From assembly GCF_003315175.1 (NCBI RefSeq), contig NZ_QNRQ01000001.1, positions 124,001 to 188,000 of the forward strand: 64,000 bases of DNA, read 5' to 3'. A program made the position numbers and the translations under genes. The notes under the pieces are model-generated. The model was not told the origin of the DNA and made no database searches. It saw nothing but the letters and a program-made list of their open reading frames with translations. Shown here in pieces: positions 62,583-64,000 of this stretch. This stretch comes from Eoetvoesiella caeni. Lineage in GTDB: Bacteria > Pseudomonadota > Gammaproteobacteria > Burkholderiales > Burkholderiaceae_B. Position 1 is the stretch's first letter, and the number at the start of each line of letters is the position of its first letter.

Positions 62583-64000
62583 TCAGGCGTGATGCGGATT
62601 CGCTTTATTAATATCAATATCGTATTTTTTGATGGCCTCGGTCACTTTGGACGCCGGTACCGAGCCTTCGTCGGCCAGCGCGCGCAAGGCGGCCAGTACC
62701 ACAAAGTGGCGGTTGACCTCGAAGTGCTCGCGCAGCTTGTAGCGGAAGTCGGATCGGCCGAAGCCGTCGGTACCCAGCACGGAAAGCGTACGGCCCTTGG
62801 GGATGAATGGCCGGATCTGGTCGCCCAGCAGCTTGACATAGTCCGTCGAGACCACGATAGGCCCTGTGGTTTCGCCCAGCTTTTGCGTTACGTACGGCAG
62901 CGGCGCTTTGGTGTCTTCCGGATTGAGCATGCGATGACGTTCGCAGTCCAGGCCGTCGCGGCGCAGCTCGGTAAAGCTGGTTACGCTCCAGAGGTCCGAA
63001 GCCACGCCCCAATCGGATTCGAGCAGTTCCTGGGCGGCCAGCACTTCGCGCAAAATAGTGCCTGACCCCATAAGCTGCACGCGTAGCTTGTCTTTGGGCT
63101 TGCCCGCCGACTTGAGCTTGTACATGCCGCGGATGATGCCTTCTTCGTCGCCCGCGGTCAGGCCCGGCTGGGGATAGTTTTCGTTCATCACGGTGATGTA
63201 GTAGAAAACATTTTCCTGATTCTCGATCATGCGCTTGAGGCCGTCCTGGATGATGACCGCCAGCTCGTGCGCAAAGGTCGGATCGTACGACACGCAATTG
63301 GGAATGAGGGCCGACATGATGTGGCTATGGCCATCTTCGTGCTGCAAGCCTTCGCCGTTCAGGGTGGTGCGCCCCGCCGTACCGCCCAGCAGGAAACCGC
63401 GCGCCTGCATGTCGCCGGCGGCCCAGGCCAGGTCGCCGATACGCTGGAATCCGAACATCGAGTAATAGATGTAGAACGGAATCATGATGCGGTTGTTGGT
63501 GGAATAGGACGTCGAAGCGGCTATCCACGAACTGAACGCACCCGCCTCGTTGATGCCTTCCTGCAATAGCTGGCCGTCGGTGGCTTCGCGGTAATACATG
63601 ACCTGGTCTTTGTCGACCGGCACATACTTTTGCCCCTCGGGCGCATAGATGCCGATCTGGCGGAACAGGCCTTCCATGCCGAAAGTGCGCGACTCGTCGG
63701 CCAGGATGGGAACCACGCGCGGGCTAAGCTCTTTGTCGCGAAGAACCTGGTTCAGGATGCGCACAAATGCCTGGGTCGTGGAAATTTCACGCCCTTCCGC
63801 GGTGGGCTCAAGCACTGCCTTGAAGACTTCAAGAGCAGGCGCCTTGAAGTGTTCGTCGGCCTTGGTGCGGCGCTTGGGCAGGTATCCGCCCAACGCCGCA
63901 CGGCGCTCGTGCAGATACTTCATTTCAGGCGAATCGTCGGCCGGCTTGAAGTACGGCAACTCGTCGATCTTGTCGTCGGGCACGGGAATATTGAAGCGAT
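62583..64000 (-). CDS. aceE: Pyruvate dehydrogenase E1, 5' part outside window
   Basis: Homodimeric E1 that decarboxylates pyruvate with ThDP. About 471 C-terminal residues are in the window; the frame stays open past the edge, so no start is seen. Segments FRIGDLAWAAGDMQARGFLL, TAGRTTLNGEGLQHEDGHSH and YDPTFAHELAVIIQDGLKRM are typical of the E. coli-type E1 C-terminal half, and DGFGRSDFRYKLREHFEVN is its end domain. It is the first visible gene of the aceE-aceF-lpdA operon. Confidence 0.96.
   Translation of the reverse strand, partial: RFNIPVPDDKIDELPYFKPADDSPEMKYLHERRAALGGYLPKRRTKADEHFKAPALEVFKAVLEPTAEGREISTTQAFVRILNQVLRDKELSPRVVPILADESRTFGMEGLFRQIGIYAPEGQKYVPVDKDQVMYYREATDGQLLQEGINEAGAFSSWIAASTSYSTNNRIMIPFYIYYSMFGFQRIGDLAWAAGDMQARGFLLGGTAGRTTLNGEGLQHEDGHSHIMSALIPNCVSYDPTFAHELAVIIQDGLKRMIENQENVFYYITVMNENYPQPGLTAGDEEGIIRGMYKLKSAGKPKDKLRVQLMGSGTILREVLAAQELLESDWGVASDLWSVTSFTELRRDGLDCERHRMLNPEDTKAPLPYVTQKLGETTGPIVVSTDYVKLLGDQIRPFIPKGRTLSVLGTDGFGRSDFRYKLREHFEVNRHFVVLAALRALADEGSVPASKVTEAIKKYDIDINKANPHHA

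Overview
The window is GC-rich chromosomal DNA from a betaproteobacterium, most likely of the family Alcaligenaceae (Bordetella/Achromobacter/Pusillimonas relatives). This is inferred from gene order and protein style: the chain rpsB-tsf-pyrH-frr-uppS-cdsA-dxr-rseP-bamA-skp-lpxD-fabZ-lpxA-lpxB-rnhB-rRNA methylase, the folC-dedD-cvpA-purF block, a pdh operon with lipoyl-fused E3, a ppsA/ppsR divergent pair, and a Porin_4-type porin. No rRNA, tRNA, CRISPR or insertion-sequence transposase was seen.

Layout. 1-6.5 kb: a 5'-partial ogt-type methyltransferase, type II NADH dehydrogenase, an array of 81-82 bp palindromic repeats, PEP synthase and its divergent regulator, and an RNA methyltransferase. 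6.5-21.3 kb: one long leftward envelope, isoprenoid and translation supercluster. 21.5-25.5 kb: rightward map, glnD and dsbB. 25.5-28.1 kb: a structured AT-rich leader, a general porin and a small RHH/ParE-type toxin-antitoxin pair with its own palindromic operator.

28.3-42.6 kb is the most interesting part. A 12-gene leftward operon runs ABC ATPase, binding protein, permease, SDR, cupin, alpha/beta hydrolase, IclR regulator, an SDR lacking its catalytic Tyr/Lys, a ThDP enzyme, an aspartate-dehydrogenase-like protein, an aldehyde dehydrogenase and a two-domain extradiol dioxygenase. It lies divergent to a small HTH-like protein, a Rieske oxygenase and a second, closely related IclR regulator. 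Together they look like an uptake and degradation pathway for an aromatic acid whose substrate I cannot name. The divergent intergenic region carries nested palindromes suited to IclR-type operators.

42.6-51.9 kb: a second leftward operon (GH15 glucoamylase/trehalase-like, pyruvate-oxidase-like ThDP enzyme, enolase-superfamily enzyme, YdiJ-like FAD/Fe-S dehydrogenase, membrane-anchored SDR, sensory-rhodopsin-transducer-like protein) that resembles a stress or carbohydrate-acid cluster. 52.1-54.6 kb: an IclR regulator and a NicC-like flavin monooxygenase whose promoter carries two matching 14-bp palindromes, next to a 222-bp nested inverted repeat. 54.6-58.8 kb: purF, cvpA, dedD, folC. 59-64 kb: pyruvate dehydrogenase genes, with aceE cut by the window edge.

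Many long antisense frames exist opposite real genes (up to about 700 codons). They are codon-bias shadows and are not annotated.
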